Positions 1 through 9,933 of a stretch of DNA of 64,000 nucleotides are shown here, piece by piece; within the stretch, counting starts at the first letter, position 1; each line of letters opens with the position of its first letter. The DNA is taken from contig OY856411.1 in assembly GCA_963693085.1 (NCBI GenBank), forward strand, positions 119,846,267-119,910,266, given 5' to 3'. Made by a program: the position numbers and the translations under genes. Under the pieces are notes generated by a model. It ran no database searches. It was not told the DNA's origin and saw only the letters and a program-made list of their open reading frames with translations. The DNA comes from Alisma plantago-aquatica (Eukaryota > Streptophyta > Magnoliopsida > Alismatales > Alismataceae).

Positions 1-1316
1 TTTGAAAAATTTTTGTGTGTTTGAAAAGCTTGTTTTGTTTAATCTTGGGCACACATCCTATGAAAATGATTGGTTCTGTCAACTCTAAAACAACAACTCA
101 CACCTATACTCCTAATGATTCATGAAAGTGGACGGAAATTGTTGTTTGAGCCTAATCTGACCAAATGGTAATGTGATTTTAATTGGAAGTAGGAGAGAGA
201 AACCTCTTGACTACTACACAGGTCAGTAAGGAGGGACACAGAATATTTTTCTAAGGTTCAGTCACCTAGTCTTGTGATCTTTCCACCTCTTCATTTTTCC
301 ATACTCCACCCAAGAATTGGAAGTAAAGTGCAGTTTTAACTCCTTTTGTTTGCATTGCACGTAGATAGGGCTTGCATTAACGCTTTTTCCATATGTTTTG
401 CATAAAAAAATGAGAATAGTGATACATGCACATTACCCTTAGGTGCATGCCATGTAGTTGCATTCATAATTTTTCATGCATAAAGTATATCATGTATCTC
501 AATTTTTCTTCAAGGGTGAATCAAATTGTTCCATACCTTCTAAATAGTGCAAAATTCTGAAGTAGGAAGAAGAATAAGCCCGATAAAATATTCATTATCA
601 ATAGTGGATATAAAGGGTTGAAAAAAAAAGGAATAAAAAATTCTGAAAGAAAATCTGCATAATGAAAAAGAGTTATGTAGAAGCAAAAAGAATAAGAAGG
701 AGAAAGGAACATAATATCACCTGCAATTCGAGATAATTGAGTACATGATGTAGCTTAATTAGAAGTTCCATTTCATTTTGAGATGGATGGTTAGTACATG
801 CATCATTCCACCCAATTTTAGGCATTAGGGCATTTTTCATGTGCATTTGCATCATTTAGGACACATTTTGTTTTATGCATGTTGAACCTGTGTAATACTT
901 CCATTTTCTTCCATGAAACACCCATCTTCATCCACCCGTTGCTCGGATTGGTAGGCCACCATGAATTTCTCCTCACTAATGTATATCAGGAGAACTGCTT
1001 CCATATAGATGGTAGTTAGGGAGAGCAACGTAGTATAGGAATTCACAAGATGCACCAAGGTTGAACCGGCGAGTTTTATTATGTTAACTGCCTTATGTGA
1101 TAGTGTTCATCAGTTTTGAGGTCAATTTCTTTTATGGATGATTACTGTCGCCTTTAGGGTAATTACCGTTCCGTGGTTAGAGAGGGGCGGTATGTGAATG
1201 TCCAGTGGGAGTCATTTGGGATGTTGGTTTGGTGTGTTGTTTTTCTGTTGACATTTGCAATTCTATTCTAAGGATTAGTTGCTCAAGGGCGAGCAACGTT
1301 CAAGCTTAGGGGAGTT
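1..1316 (+). other. 3' untranslated remnant of an Athila/Tat-type Ty3/gypsy element
   Basis: No coding potential beyond short chance ORFs is seen. The stretch ends in a purine-rich tract directly before a TGAT-starting LTR, preceded by a GAGCAACGTTCAAGC-type phrase. A similar phrase precedes the LTR at 8134. That is the usual 3' end of the Athila/Tat group, so I read this as the internal 3' end of the element that owns the LTR at 1317. The assignment of bases 1-1250 is inferred from position only. Confidence 0.5.
1301..1316 (+). other. Polypurine tract before LTR 1
   Basis: A purine-rich run (AAGCTTAGGGGAGTT) lies directly before the TGATGCGATG start of the LTR. In LTR retrotransposons this tract primes plus-strand DNA synthesis and fixes the 5' edge of the 3' LTR. 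Its place here shows that the flanking LTR is a 3' LTR and not a simple solo LTR insertion. Confidence 0.6.
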
Positions 1317-2896
1317 TGATGCGATGATTTTGAGTCGCATTTATAGACCTGTTTGATATTTGTTTTATGGTTTTATTAGTCATTTTTATGGTTAATATTG
1401 CATAAATCAATCCATTTAGGTCTTTCTCACTATTTTATGTCAAATCCCCTTTATTTCATTGTTTTGAGCATTAATTGTCAAAATATCATTATTTGTGTGA
1501 ATTTATGTGATCTTGTCTTTGAATTTCAGGACAAACGAGTATTTGCTTCCGTCGATACCATCGACATGGTGACAGGTTGCCAGCCGAGAGGAGCAGCAAA
1601 GCGTCGATACTATCGATAGGGATGTCGATGATATCGAGTCACCTTCAGGTTGTTGGTGAAGAAGTAGTCAATAGTATCGACACCAAGTCGATACCATCGA
1701 CGCACGGAGGCTACACCAACGCAAAACGACAAAACCGACGCCTACAGGAAGTCGATACCATCGACCCAAGTCGATGGTATCGAGACTGCATCAGGCACTC
1801 GGACGAAAGAAAAGAAGGGTTGCCGCTATCACACGGCGTCGATACCATCGACCCGCGTCGATGGTATCGACGCCGTCAAATATGCGTTGGATTCAGATTG
1901 ATCTCAATCGGACGGCTGGAGTTAATTAACGACCTAATTAGGGACTTATACCTAATGACGGCCACTCGGACGAAAGGGGGATCTCATTAGCCATTGCTCA
2001 AGTACCGAGGAGCAGTGGAGAGGAGAACGGAGGCCAGAAGCTCATACCAGTTGATTCAGACGCCGCAGAAGATGGATTTCACCACCAAAAGGCGGGAGAG
2101 CACGTGTTCCACGCAAAGGATCAACCGGTTCTTCTCCGTTCAGGGGTTTTCTCTTTCATTTCACGTTTTTCACATGATTTCCCCTATCTCTACCTTGTAC
2201 TTGTTTGAGATGAACATGCGGGGCTAATCCCCTTCATCTTTAGGACCGGGAGTAGCCCGGGAATTCATTGTATGACAGTTTTATAATAGTAATTCATATT
2301 TTCTCTCTTATATCCGTGGTATAGTTTCATTTTCTCCATATATTGTTATGCTTGATCACCATAAAAATAACCTAATGCCCTTAATCACTTTGAAAGAAGG
2401 ATTAACAGTTGAAAAGAGACGAAATCTACGTTAATCGATAAATCCCTTGACGAAGGTGGTGTAAAATTAATGGTGGATACTGAGAGATCGTTCGTAATGC
2501 ACTCAGTTTAGGGGATAGGTTACTAAGACGGTGGAACTGACCTAAACCTAAGTAGTGAATTGCACCACGACAGTGGGCAATTCTGTTTTCAGGCCATTAC
2601 CCGGATAGAGAGAGAAGATTGAGGCATTATATAAAACCTAATACAATGAAAATCCATGGTGAAACCACAATCCTAAAGATATCCTTTTGAATTGATTAAA
2701 TTAACCTTTAATCGATTGTTTGCTTTGTTTTATTTTTATTTTCTTTTAATTTTGTTCAACAACCCCAATTTGTTATTCAGCTTAGCTGATCGCAAATAGT
2801 TAGTAGGAGTCTCCAACATTTCCGAGTATCCCTGTGTTTGACTCGGGCCTCACAAGGCCTATACTACTCGACGCGTACACTTGCGTTTTTAGCGCG
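1317..2896 (+). mobile_element. LTR 1, Athila/Tat-type 3' LTR, right edge fused into another element's pol
   Basis: The left edge is TGAT directly after a polypurine tract. The 3' part carries the phrase TATCCCTGTGTTTGACTCGG followed by a GCGTACACTTGCG segment, typical of the last ~80 bp of Athila/Tat LTRs. No PBS follows. Instead the sequence runs within a few bases into the conserved YRKLN block of a reverse transcriptase. The right edge is therefore a deletion or recombination junction at about 2890-2900, uncertain by some 10 bp. The LTR carries a palindrome cluster at 1551-1871. It is unlike the LTR at 8134, so it belongs to another family. Confidence 0.6.
1551..1871. repeat. Palindrome cluster, core GTCGATACCATCGAC, in LTR 1
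   Basis: The 15-mer GTCGATACCATCGAC occurs exactly at 1551, 1687, 1751 and 1838, and its reverse complement at 1857. Degenerate forms lie around 1602-1640, 1671 and 1770. The core is nearly palindromic (GTCGAT...ATCGAC), and at 1751 and 1838 it is paired with an inverted copy a few bases on. The cluster begins about 230 bp into the LTR. Its function is unknown; the location suits protein-binding sites of a promoter or enhancer. Confidence 0.85.
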
Positions 2897-5387
2897 TAGT
2901 AAAATACACGTCAATTACCGAAAGCTAAATCGGGCTACAAATAAGGATCATTTTCCGCTACCTTTTATTGACCAAGTTCTCGAAAGGTTAGCGCATCACA
3001 ATTTTTTTTGTTTTCTCGATGGCTTTTCAGGTTTTTACCAGGTACCCATCTTGCCCGACGATCAAGAGAAAACAACGTTCACCTGCCTTTACGGCACTTA
3101 TGCCTTCCGAAGGATGCCTTTCAGACTCTGCAATGCCCCCGCTACCTTTCAGAGATGCATGATATCAATGTTCTCATATTTTCTAGAAGCCATCGTAGAA
3201 GTTTTCATGGACAACTTTTCCGTCTATGGGAAGGACTTCGACAGTTGTCTAAAGAATATGGCATCGGTCCTTCAAAGGTGCGAGGAAAATAGCCTAGTTC
3301 TGAACTGGGAAAAATGCCATTTCATGGTGCGGGAGGGCATCGTTCTCGGGCATAAGATCTCGAAGCGTGGGATCGAAGTGGATGCAAGCAAGGTTGAAGC
3401 AATATCCAAGCTTCCTCCACCGAGATCCGTGACGGAGGTGCGAAGCTTCCTCGGGCACGCGGGATATTACTAAAGATTCATCAAGGAATTCTCAAAGATT
3501 TCCAAACCGCTGTCCAATCTTCTAGTAAAAGACACCGAATTTGTTTTCTCTAACGATTGTCTAAGTGCTTTTTAGGCCCTTAAAAACACTTTAGTATCAC
3601 CACCTATCCTCCGAGCACCAGAATGGGGTTTACCTTTTGAGCTGACGTGTGACGCTAGCGACTACACGGTTGGAGCAGTCCTGGGGCAAAAGAAAGACAA
3701 AAAGCACCATGTGATTTTCTACGCTAGTCGCACGTTGGACGAGGCTCAAGTAAACTACACAACAACTGAGAAGGAGATGCTCACGATCGTCTTCACGTTT
3801 GATAAGTTCAGATCGTATCTCATCGGAGCGAAGGTCAAGGTATACACAGATCATGGGGCAATAAAATACTTAATGCAAAAGAAAGACGCAAAGCCCAGAA
3901 TGTTGAGGTGGGCCTTACTGCTCCAAGAATTCGACCACAAAATTATCGACAAGAAGGGCACATAGAATGTGGTTGCTGACCATCTGTCAAGGATCGTGAC
4001 TAAGAAAGAGAGAGGGCCTCCTATCAATGACGACTATGCCGACGAAGCCCTTATGTTGGCTGAAGCCCAAGAAGAAAGCCTACCCTGGTTTGCAGACATC
4101 TGCAATTATCTTTCTTGCGGAGAATTGCCTCCTGACATAACGTACAATCAGAAGAAGAAGCTTTTCACGGAGGTGAAAAACTACTACTGGGATGATCCTC
4201 TCCTGTTCAGAAGATGCGCCGACAACTTATACAGGAGGTGCATACCAGAAGAAGAAACCGCGGACATCCTGAAGCAGTGCCACGCCTCCCCCTATGGTGG
4301 TCACCTAGGCAGCGAAAGAACAACTACAAAGGTGCTACAATCAGGTTTCTACTGGCCCTCCTTATTTAAAGACGCTGCACAGTTTGTGAAGGCTTGCAAA
4401 GAGTGCCAGTTTACGGGGAACATAGGGTGGAGGGATGAAATGCCAATGGCGAGCTGGATTGAAGTCGAAATATTTGACGTATGGGGGATTGACTACATGG
4501 GACCATTTCCCCCATCTCGAGGGTATCGGTACATACTAGTGGCTGTGGATTATGTATCAAAGTGGGTGGAAGTGGTAGCCACCCAAACCTACGATGCCAA
4601 GTCAGTTATCAAGCTCTTCGATAAGACCATCTTCCCTCGTTTCGGCGTCCCGCGCACAGTTATTAGCGACGGAGGATCGCACTTTGGAGAAAGACAGTTT
4701 GAAGCACTCCTGCGCAAGTACGGAGTGAAGCACAAGATCGCTACACCCTACCATCCCCAGACGTCAGGGCAGGTAGAGGTTTCCAACAGACAAATCCAGC
4801 AGATCTTGCAAAAAACTGTCGGCCGAACAAGGAAAGATTGGTCCATGAAGCTTGACGACGCACTTTGGGCCTACCGTACTGCTTACAAAACACCCATTGG
4901 AACCACCCCCTACCGACTCATCTACGGAAAATCCTGCCACCTGCCTTTGGAGTTGGAACACAAGGCCCTTTGGGAAATCAAGTTTCTAAATATGGACCTC
5001 GACAAAGCTGGAGAAAAGAGATTTTTGCAACTTCAAGAGCTCAAAGTGCTGAGAATGAATGCCTACGAAAATGCAAAAATCTACAAACAGAGGACAAAGT
5101 TGCGGCATGATGCCCATCTCAGGAGAAAAGATGTAAGCAAAGGGGATAAGGTCTTGTTATTCAAGTCCTCTATTCGTCTTTTCCCTGGGAAATTGCAAAC
5201 GAGGTGGTCTGGACCATTCATAGTGTCAAAGATATATCCATTAGGGATGATGGAGCTCTACGACAAAGATGACCCAACCAAGGCCTTTCAGGTGAATGGG
5301 CATAGGGTGAAAAGGTTCTACGAAGATGAAGCATTTGTCAGGAGAGTAGAGATCAGTCTGCAAGATATGGGTACAATTGAGGGCTGA
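2897..5387 (+). pseudogene. pol: Athila-type pol remnant: reverse transcriptase, RNase H, integrase
   Basis: One reading frame runs through the whole stretch but is cut by in-frame stops TAA 3471-3473, TAG 3573-3575 and TAG 3963-3965, with no frameshift. The RT starts at the YRKLN block, so its N-terminal part, protease and gag are missing. The catalytic box, FMDD in this lineage, reads FMDN here (AAC at 3213-3215), so an essential aspartate is lost. RNase H keeps its acidic residues (CDAS, TEKE, YTDH). Integrase, in the ORF from 3969, has the zinc-binding set H105, H112, C143, C146 and a D175, D234, E270 core with 35 residues between the last two. The family is Ty3/gypsy, Athila-like, by the FSVYG and [11 protein letters not shown] blocks. 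The element is dead by at least four independent lesions. Confidence 0.92.
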
Positions 5388-5931
5388 TCAAGATGATCTT
5401 ACACCGGTTGAGCTGGCAACGCAAACCCCAGCGCTCCTCGGGAGGCTGCCCAAGTTCTTTTTCTTTTCATAGAATATGTTGCATTTTTATAACAAGTAAA
5501 AACAAACTTCAAGGATTGTAATAAGACCCGAAGTCAGAGCATGCGTCGAGCGTGCCTGCTCTTCTGTTTTATGGGTCATCGTGGAATTTTCCTAAGCTTT
5601 AAAGAGTATTGCACTCTGAGGTCAGGGGCTTAACCCTTGGCCGATGATGTTTTACCCTTTGATCGCTGTTTCTGCTCTTAGGTTTTTACGCCCGCCTGTT
5701 TTAACCATGTCAGGCAGCCGCTCAGCTGATGCATAGGACCGCCCGTACTGGGTTTTGGTCTCTCGGTCATTGCAACGGCCGTGACGGTTGGCATTCCCGG
5801 GCGGCATGCACCCTATCGTGCATGGGAATCAATGCCCTTAATGGGACAGATGTGACCATCGTCTCGGGAACTGCCAGACCCGTTGGCCGACGCGTGCCCA
5901 GAGATGTCCGTTTCGCCCCGGCCGAGCTGTC

Positions 5932-5939
5932 TATAAATA
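5932..5939 (+). promoter_or_regulatory. Putative internal TATA box
   Basis: The sequence CTATAAATAAG sits downstream of a GC-rich stretch and about 650 bp before the ORF at 6586. It closely resembles the LTR TATA box at 8652 (CTATAAATAG). It could start a subgenomic transcript for the downstream ORF. The evidence is the motif and its context only. Confidence 0.4.
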
Positions 5940-6059
5940 AGAACGGTGGTTTTACCATGTTGGGCTGTCACACTTTACTCATTTTAGCCACCTGTAACGC
6001 ATGCAGTAGTCCGCCCTTTTGCTCCCGTGTCGGCCAGTTGCCTTCACCGTGGTATCGGG

Positions 6060-6500
6060 CGATGGCTCCTATGAGAAAAGGTATAGCCCGATAATCTTAT
6101 CGACTGGCAGACCTCTCGACCGACATACTTATCGCTCGACAGTCTTATCGACCGATAGGATTATCGCCCGACACATGTTTTCCTATCGCGTGCTGTCGAT
6201 TTTTTATCGCCCGACACAGTTAAGCGCGACATAACGGCCGATGGTGTCTGCCCGACATACCATGTCGGGCGATATGTTTTCTTTGGTGCAATCCTATCAA
6301 GCAGTTGCTTTTTGGTGGTCTTATCGGCCGATATACCCATATCGGGCGGCATGCTTTTCACGTCTTGCTATTGGGTTTTTGTTTCATGTGACCTTGTCTC
6401 CCGACATTCTTGTCGCCCGATACACCTATGTCGCGCGGCAAGTCATATCGCGTAGCAACCTCGTATCGTCCGATCTCGTATCGCCCTGGATCTACCTGGG
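6060..6500. repeat. Cluster of TATCGCCCGACA / TGTCGGGCGATA motifs in both orientations
   Basis: Short GC-rich motifs around CGGGCGAT and its inverse ATCGCCCG recur about every 20-60 bp, many as facing pairs, for example near 6165, 6210 and 6260-6280. The same motif type recurs in the 3' LTR of this element (8300-9120). The copies are degenerate, so a simple satellite is not the explanation. The position is upstream of the ORF at 6586. Confidence 0.65.
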
Positions 6501-6585
6501 GTTATATCGCGAGACAAGTTTTAACAATTTTTCTTTTTTTTTACCTGCCTAACGTGTAAATAAATTTTAAATCTGAATAACAGGT

Positions 6586-6801
6586 ATGGCGTGTACGAAG
6601 CAAACCACCGGCCGCTCCAGCAAGCACATCGCGGGGATCAGCAACAACTGTCGGACAGAAACGACACCAATAAGAAAGGGATGGATTCTTCTTCATGTGA
6701 TAGTTCAAATGGAGGGTCACCTTGTTATCAGCCTATCTCTGCGGTGGTTTAGGACCATCTCCAGAGACAGCATGAGTACGGCGACCAAGGCCTCCGAATA
6801 A
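6586..6801 (+). CDS. Small ORF in the post-integrase region with a histone H3-tail-like start
   Basis: A 71-residue ORF follows a splice-acceptor-like tract and starts in a good context (GGTATGGCG). It begins MACTKQTTGRSSKH. Six of the first eleven residues match the histone H3 tail (MARTKQTARKS), and the third codon TGT is one CpG transition from the CGT arginine codon. The rest is not recognisable. It occupies the position of the env-like or extra ORF of Athila elements and is probably the truncated start of a once longer protein. The H3 resemblance is short and may be chance. It has no known function and is likely decayed. Confidence 0.35.
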   Translation: MACTKQTTGRSSKHIAGISNNCRTETTPIRKGWILLHVIVQMEGHLVISLSLRWFRTISRDSMSTATKASE

Positions 6802-8133
6802 GTTTGGGGCGTTCCGGTTCCGTCCTCCTAGGGGAGAGGGCCCACCCTGACTACACACTCCTGGGACTGAACTGGGACTGATAATCAGTCCTTTTGTTCA
6901 TGTTCACAACAGAGATCTGGAGAAAAGGTGGGCCAGAAGTGAATTTTGAGGGTTTACGCTCCTGCTCAACCTCTTATTGGCTGCAGAGAACCCGCTAGAC
7001 AACCTCCCAATGGCATGCTGCAACTTCGTAGGAGCATATTGCAGCACATCAGCGAGCTAACCCTCACTGGATAAACATTACCTCACCCTGCCCTCTTCAC
7101 CACTCTGGGATAGAGTGTGGAGTAAGTTTTGGGGGGGGGGTACCCATGTGCCAGTGAGGGAGGTATAAAATTCTTAACTCTTCAAGCTTTCTACGCTTAG
7201 GGGTTTCACTTTTATCTGACGTGCTCTTATAGCTTCCTGTATATCTGATCTATGCATGTATGTCATATAAAAATGTTCAAAAATCTGCCCTTTACAAATT
7301 TCTATCCCTATGCATATGTATAAAGTTGCTATAATAATAATAAAAACCTATTGTGACTTCTTGCAAAGGTTGCTTTCTGTATGCTTAACGAGTGACAAGT
7401 TCTGTTATATCTTTTTGATAATGCTGCTTCAAACGAACAAAAGAATATGTTTTTCCATGTCAAAAATTTTCAAAAATATAATAATCTCGCAAACAACTAA
7501 GAGACAAGTATGGAGAAGGAAAAAGCTGCCCAAACAGAAGGAATCTCTTTGTTCCCCCTTACCCAACAAAAATCCCAAAAAGAGAGAAAAGCCTTATGAG
7601 TGTGAATAAAAGCATGAGAGTTGTGCCCAATAAAAGAAAAAGAAAAAAAAAATATATATATACACCACTTGTTTTTCCAAAAGTACCCATCTTTAGGCAT
7701 GGTAGATCCAGGGCAGTGGTACGTAGGATGTGAAGTCACTGCTCTAAAGCCAACTAGCTTGGACTGCAGGGACCACTTGCCCGTTAACAGACCCTTACCT
7801 GGATGGACTGATGGGAGACAAGAATAAAAAACCCAAAAAGCCTTAGCCTACCCTATACACAACTTTCTGCCCCAAAAATAAAGTTGTTTGGTGTGTAAGC
7901 TAACTTCGGAATCATACAACTAAGTGTCGCCGAAGCTGTAGAGAAAAATCTTACTTAAACAATAAGGTAGGGAAAACTAAGTCTTTTGTTCGTATTGAGA
8001 CAGCATTATACTTAAGGCATTACAATCTTTGTTTCACTTTTTGAACAAGAAGTTATATCAAGCAAGAAGAAACATCAAAAAATATATTTTAAATATTGAT
8101 TGAAGACAATCAAAACGCTAAGTTTGAGGGAGT
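6802..8133 (+). other. 3' untranslated region of the Athila-type element with terminal polypurine tract
   Basis: No credible coding sequence is seen. A run of ten G residues at 7131-7140 preceded by AGTAAGTTTT resembles the G-rich phrase after the downstream ORF in the minus-strand Athila element (42504-42527). The last 20 bp (CGCTAAGTTTGAGGGAGT) form the PPT directly before the TGATAACACC start of the LTR. ORFs in the A-rich part near 7500-7830 are low-complexity and rejected. Confidence 0.6.
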
Positions 8134-8299
8134 TGATAACACCAAATTTTGTGATATTTTAGACTATTTTTCTGTTATCAAAACTGCCCTTTTCTGCTAT
8201 TTTCCTCTCTTTTATATGCACTTTCGCAATAATTGGCCAAGCAATGCTCTTAATCCAATTTTTCCTATCTTTTACAGAGTTTTCCTCGTTATTGGGTAA

Positions 8300-9120
8300 T
8301 AAGGCCGCTCCGACCCATGAATAAGTCCAAGTCTGTCTCGGCCTCCCTGACGACCGATACAACCCCTGCCCGACAGGGCTGGGCGACACAAAGACACTCG
8401 ATAAAGAGAGGGGCCGCACGAGAAGAAGCTGACGGACGACACACCTTCTACCCAACAGGGAGCCCGGCTCGTCCCGACAACCCAGCTTGTCGGGCAATAC
8501 AACCACCTACCGGCAGGTGTGCCGCCCGTCACGACCGATAGTCGACACCATCTACGTCGAGCGACACCTCTGTATTGGCCCGTCCAACGACTGGCGCATA
8601 AGGGAGCCACGTGGCACTTCGAGCACCATGTCTTCTCCCCAACCAGCTGACTATAAATAGCAGCTACAGGGAGCCGAAAAGACGGTCCACAGTTCGGAAT
8701 TCGGAGTTCTAGAATTCAGACAGTTGGGCGTTGAGCCATCCTCTGAGGAGACTGCGAGAGCATACGTGTCGTGCCCCAGTGCTTGTCTCGGGCGACACTA
8801 GGTGAGCTTCTCCTCATCCCGAGAGGGAGGGGACAACTCACTTAGGACCGTCCCGGGCGACACTGCGGGCCGATATCGGCCGACGTAGATGAGAGATGCA
8901 AGTGCCCGATAACAACAATGCATAACTCTTAGCCCGACACGATATCAAATCGATATGCTTAGCTTGTCGAGCGTGCCGCCCAAGAGGGTGTGCCGCCCAA
9001 CATGAGCGTATCGGAAGGGTCCTTGAACGATACAGTCGACAGCCGGTACGTGCCTCCCAACACCTCTATATCGGGCTAGGCCTCTGACCGATATTGGGCA
9101 CGAGAGCTACTGCATCCTGT
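8300..9120. repeat. GCCCGACA / ATCGGGC motif cluster in LTR 2
   Basis: Motifs built on CCCGACA, TCGGGC and CGATATCGG recur in both orientations, densest at 8340-8560 and 8850-9110. The core type is the same as in the internal cluster at 6060-6500. The first part lies directly upstream of the LTR TATA box and the second part lies downstream of it. This looks like repeated regulatory or structural modules, not coding sequence; the short ORFs on both strands here are by-products of the GC-rich repeats. Confidence 0.6.
8652..8659 (+). promoter_or_regulatory. TATA box of LTR 2
   Basis: TATAAATA lies about 520 bp into the LTR, just downstream of the motif-rich segment and followed by a GC-moderate leader. 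This is the expected place for the U3 core promoter of a plant LTR. Confidence 0.65.
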
Positions 9121-9933
9121 CGTCCTTCTACATCAAGGAGTCGATACATATCTTTACTTTCTGTCATTTAATTCCTTACTTACGCATTGTAATTAAGACC
9201 CTTTATTTGTCTATGGAAATAGAAGATGCTTATTTACTTGTTGCTCTGTGCTTGGTACAATCTGTTGGATGATTTCTATGTATGATATCCGAACTCTAGT
9301 TTGCATGTTTGGATTGCATTTTGCTTAGCTAACGAATCGTGTTTTCCCGTCGCAACAACTTCGAGAGTTGTGTTGTGGCTCTAGTGTTTGGTCCGATTCT
9401 GGAGTACGAGAGTGCCTGGAACGGAGTTGCCTTAGTGACCTTTCCACTCTAATTTTAGTCCAGTGACCTCGAGAGGGGCGCTGATGCCTTGTTAGAGGTA
9501 CCCGCTTCGAGAGGAGGGGTACAGGACTGGTTCTACCGCCACTAGTTTTACTGCAGTTTTATCCTTCGTACCTCGCTTTAGCTCGAGAAGTATCTTTCTG
9601 TTTCTGTTGCATGAAAACCCCTAAAAACTGCTAAATGATTAAAATCTTAAATCTCTCTTGTAGCTCCACTTGGAGATAGTTTTCTTTGTTTTCTTTGTGA
9701 CATCTTACTGCTTCCCTCTTTGGGAATTTATCTCTCTTTATACCTGCCGGAGTGTAGCGTGTCGATTCCGTGTTCTCAACACTACCCCCTTGTCCCTGTG
9801 TTCGACCCCATATTTCTACTTCAACCCCGTAAACAAAGTTGTGGGGGCCTAGAAGGATTCAGGTTTATAAATGTAAAAGCTCGACTACCTCAAATCCGCC
9901 TCCAATTTTAGGACGCATGATTTGGGCCGGTCA

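Larger units (their letters stand above)
5388..6585 (+). other. Non-coding region between integrase and the downstream ORF
   Basis: About 30 bp after the integrase stop is GCGCTCCTCGGGAGGCTGCC, the conserved post-integrase phrase of Athila elements; the minus-strand element at 41921-49958 has a related phrase. The rest is GC-richer than its surroundings. It holds a TATA box at 5932-5939, a palindrome-like cluster at about 6060-6500, and a pyrimidine tract ending in AATAACAG just before the ORF at 6586, which looks like a splice acceptor. Together these suggest a separately transcribed, spliced downstream ORF. Confidence 0.5.
8134..9890 (+). mobile_element. LTR 2, 3' LTR of the Athila-type element
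   Basis: It starts TGATAACACC directly after the PPT. A palindrome-type cluster starts at 8300 and a TATA box sits at 8652-8659. Near the 3' end is CCCTTGTCCCTGTGTTCGAC, a typical Athila/Tat LTR tail. The right edge is unclear: the region 9850-9933 has no CA terminus or PBS, and from 9934 the sequence is another element. Because the owner's internal region runs plus-strand, this is the 3' LTR of the pol remnant at 2897-5387. Confidence 0.7.

Noticed and set aside
1317..2896. Solo LTR inserted in the pol gene at 2897
   Set aside because: A polypurine tract precedes it and no pol sequence or target duplication is found on its left side.
8159..8610. Overlapping ORFs of 74-115 codons on both strands
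   Set aside because: They arise from the GC-rich motif cluster in LTR 2, overlap on both strands, and have no recognisable domain.
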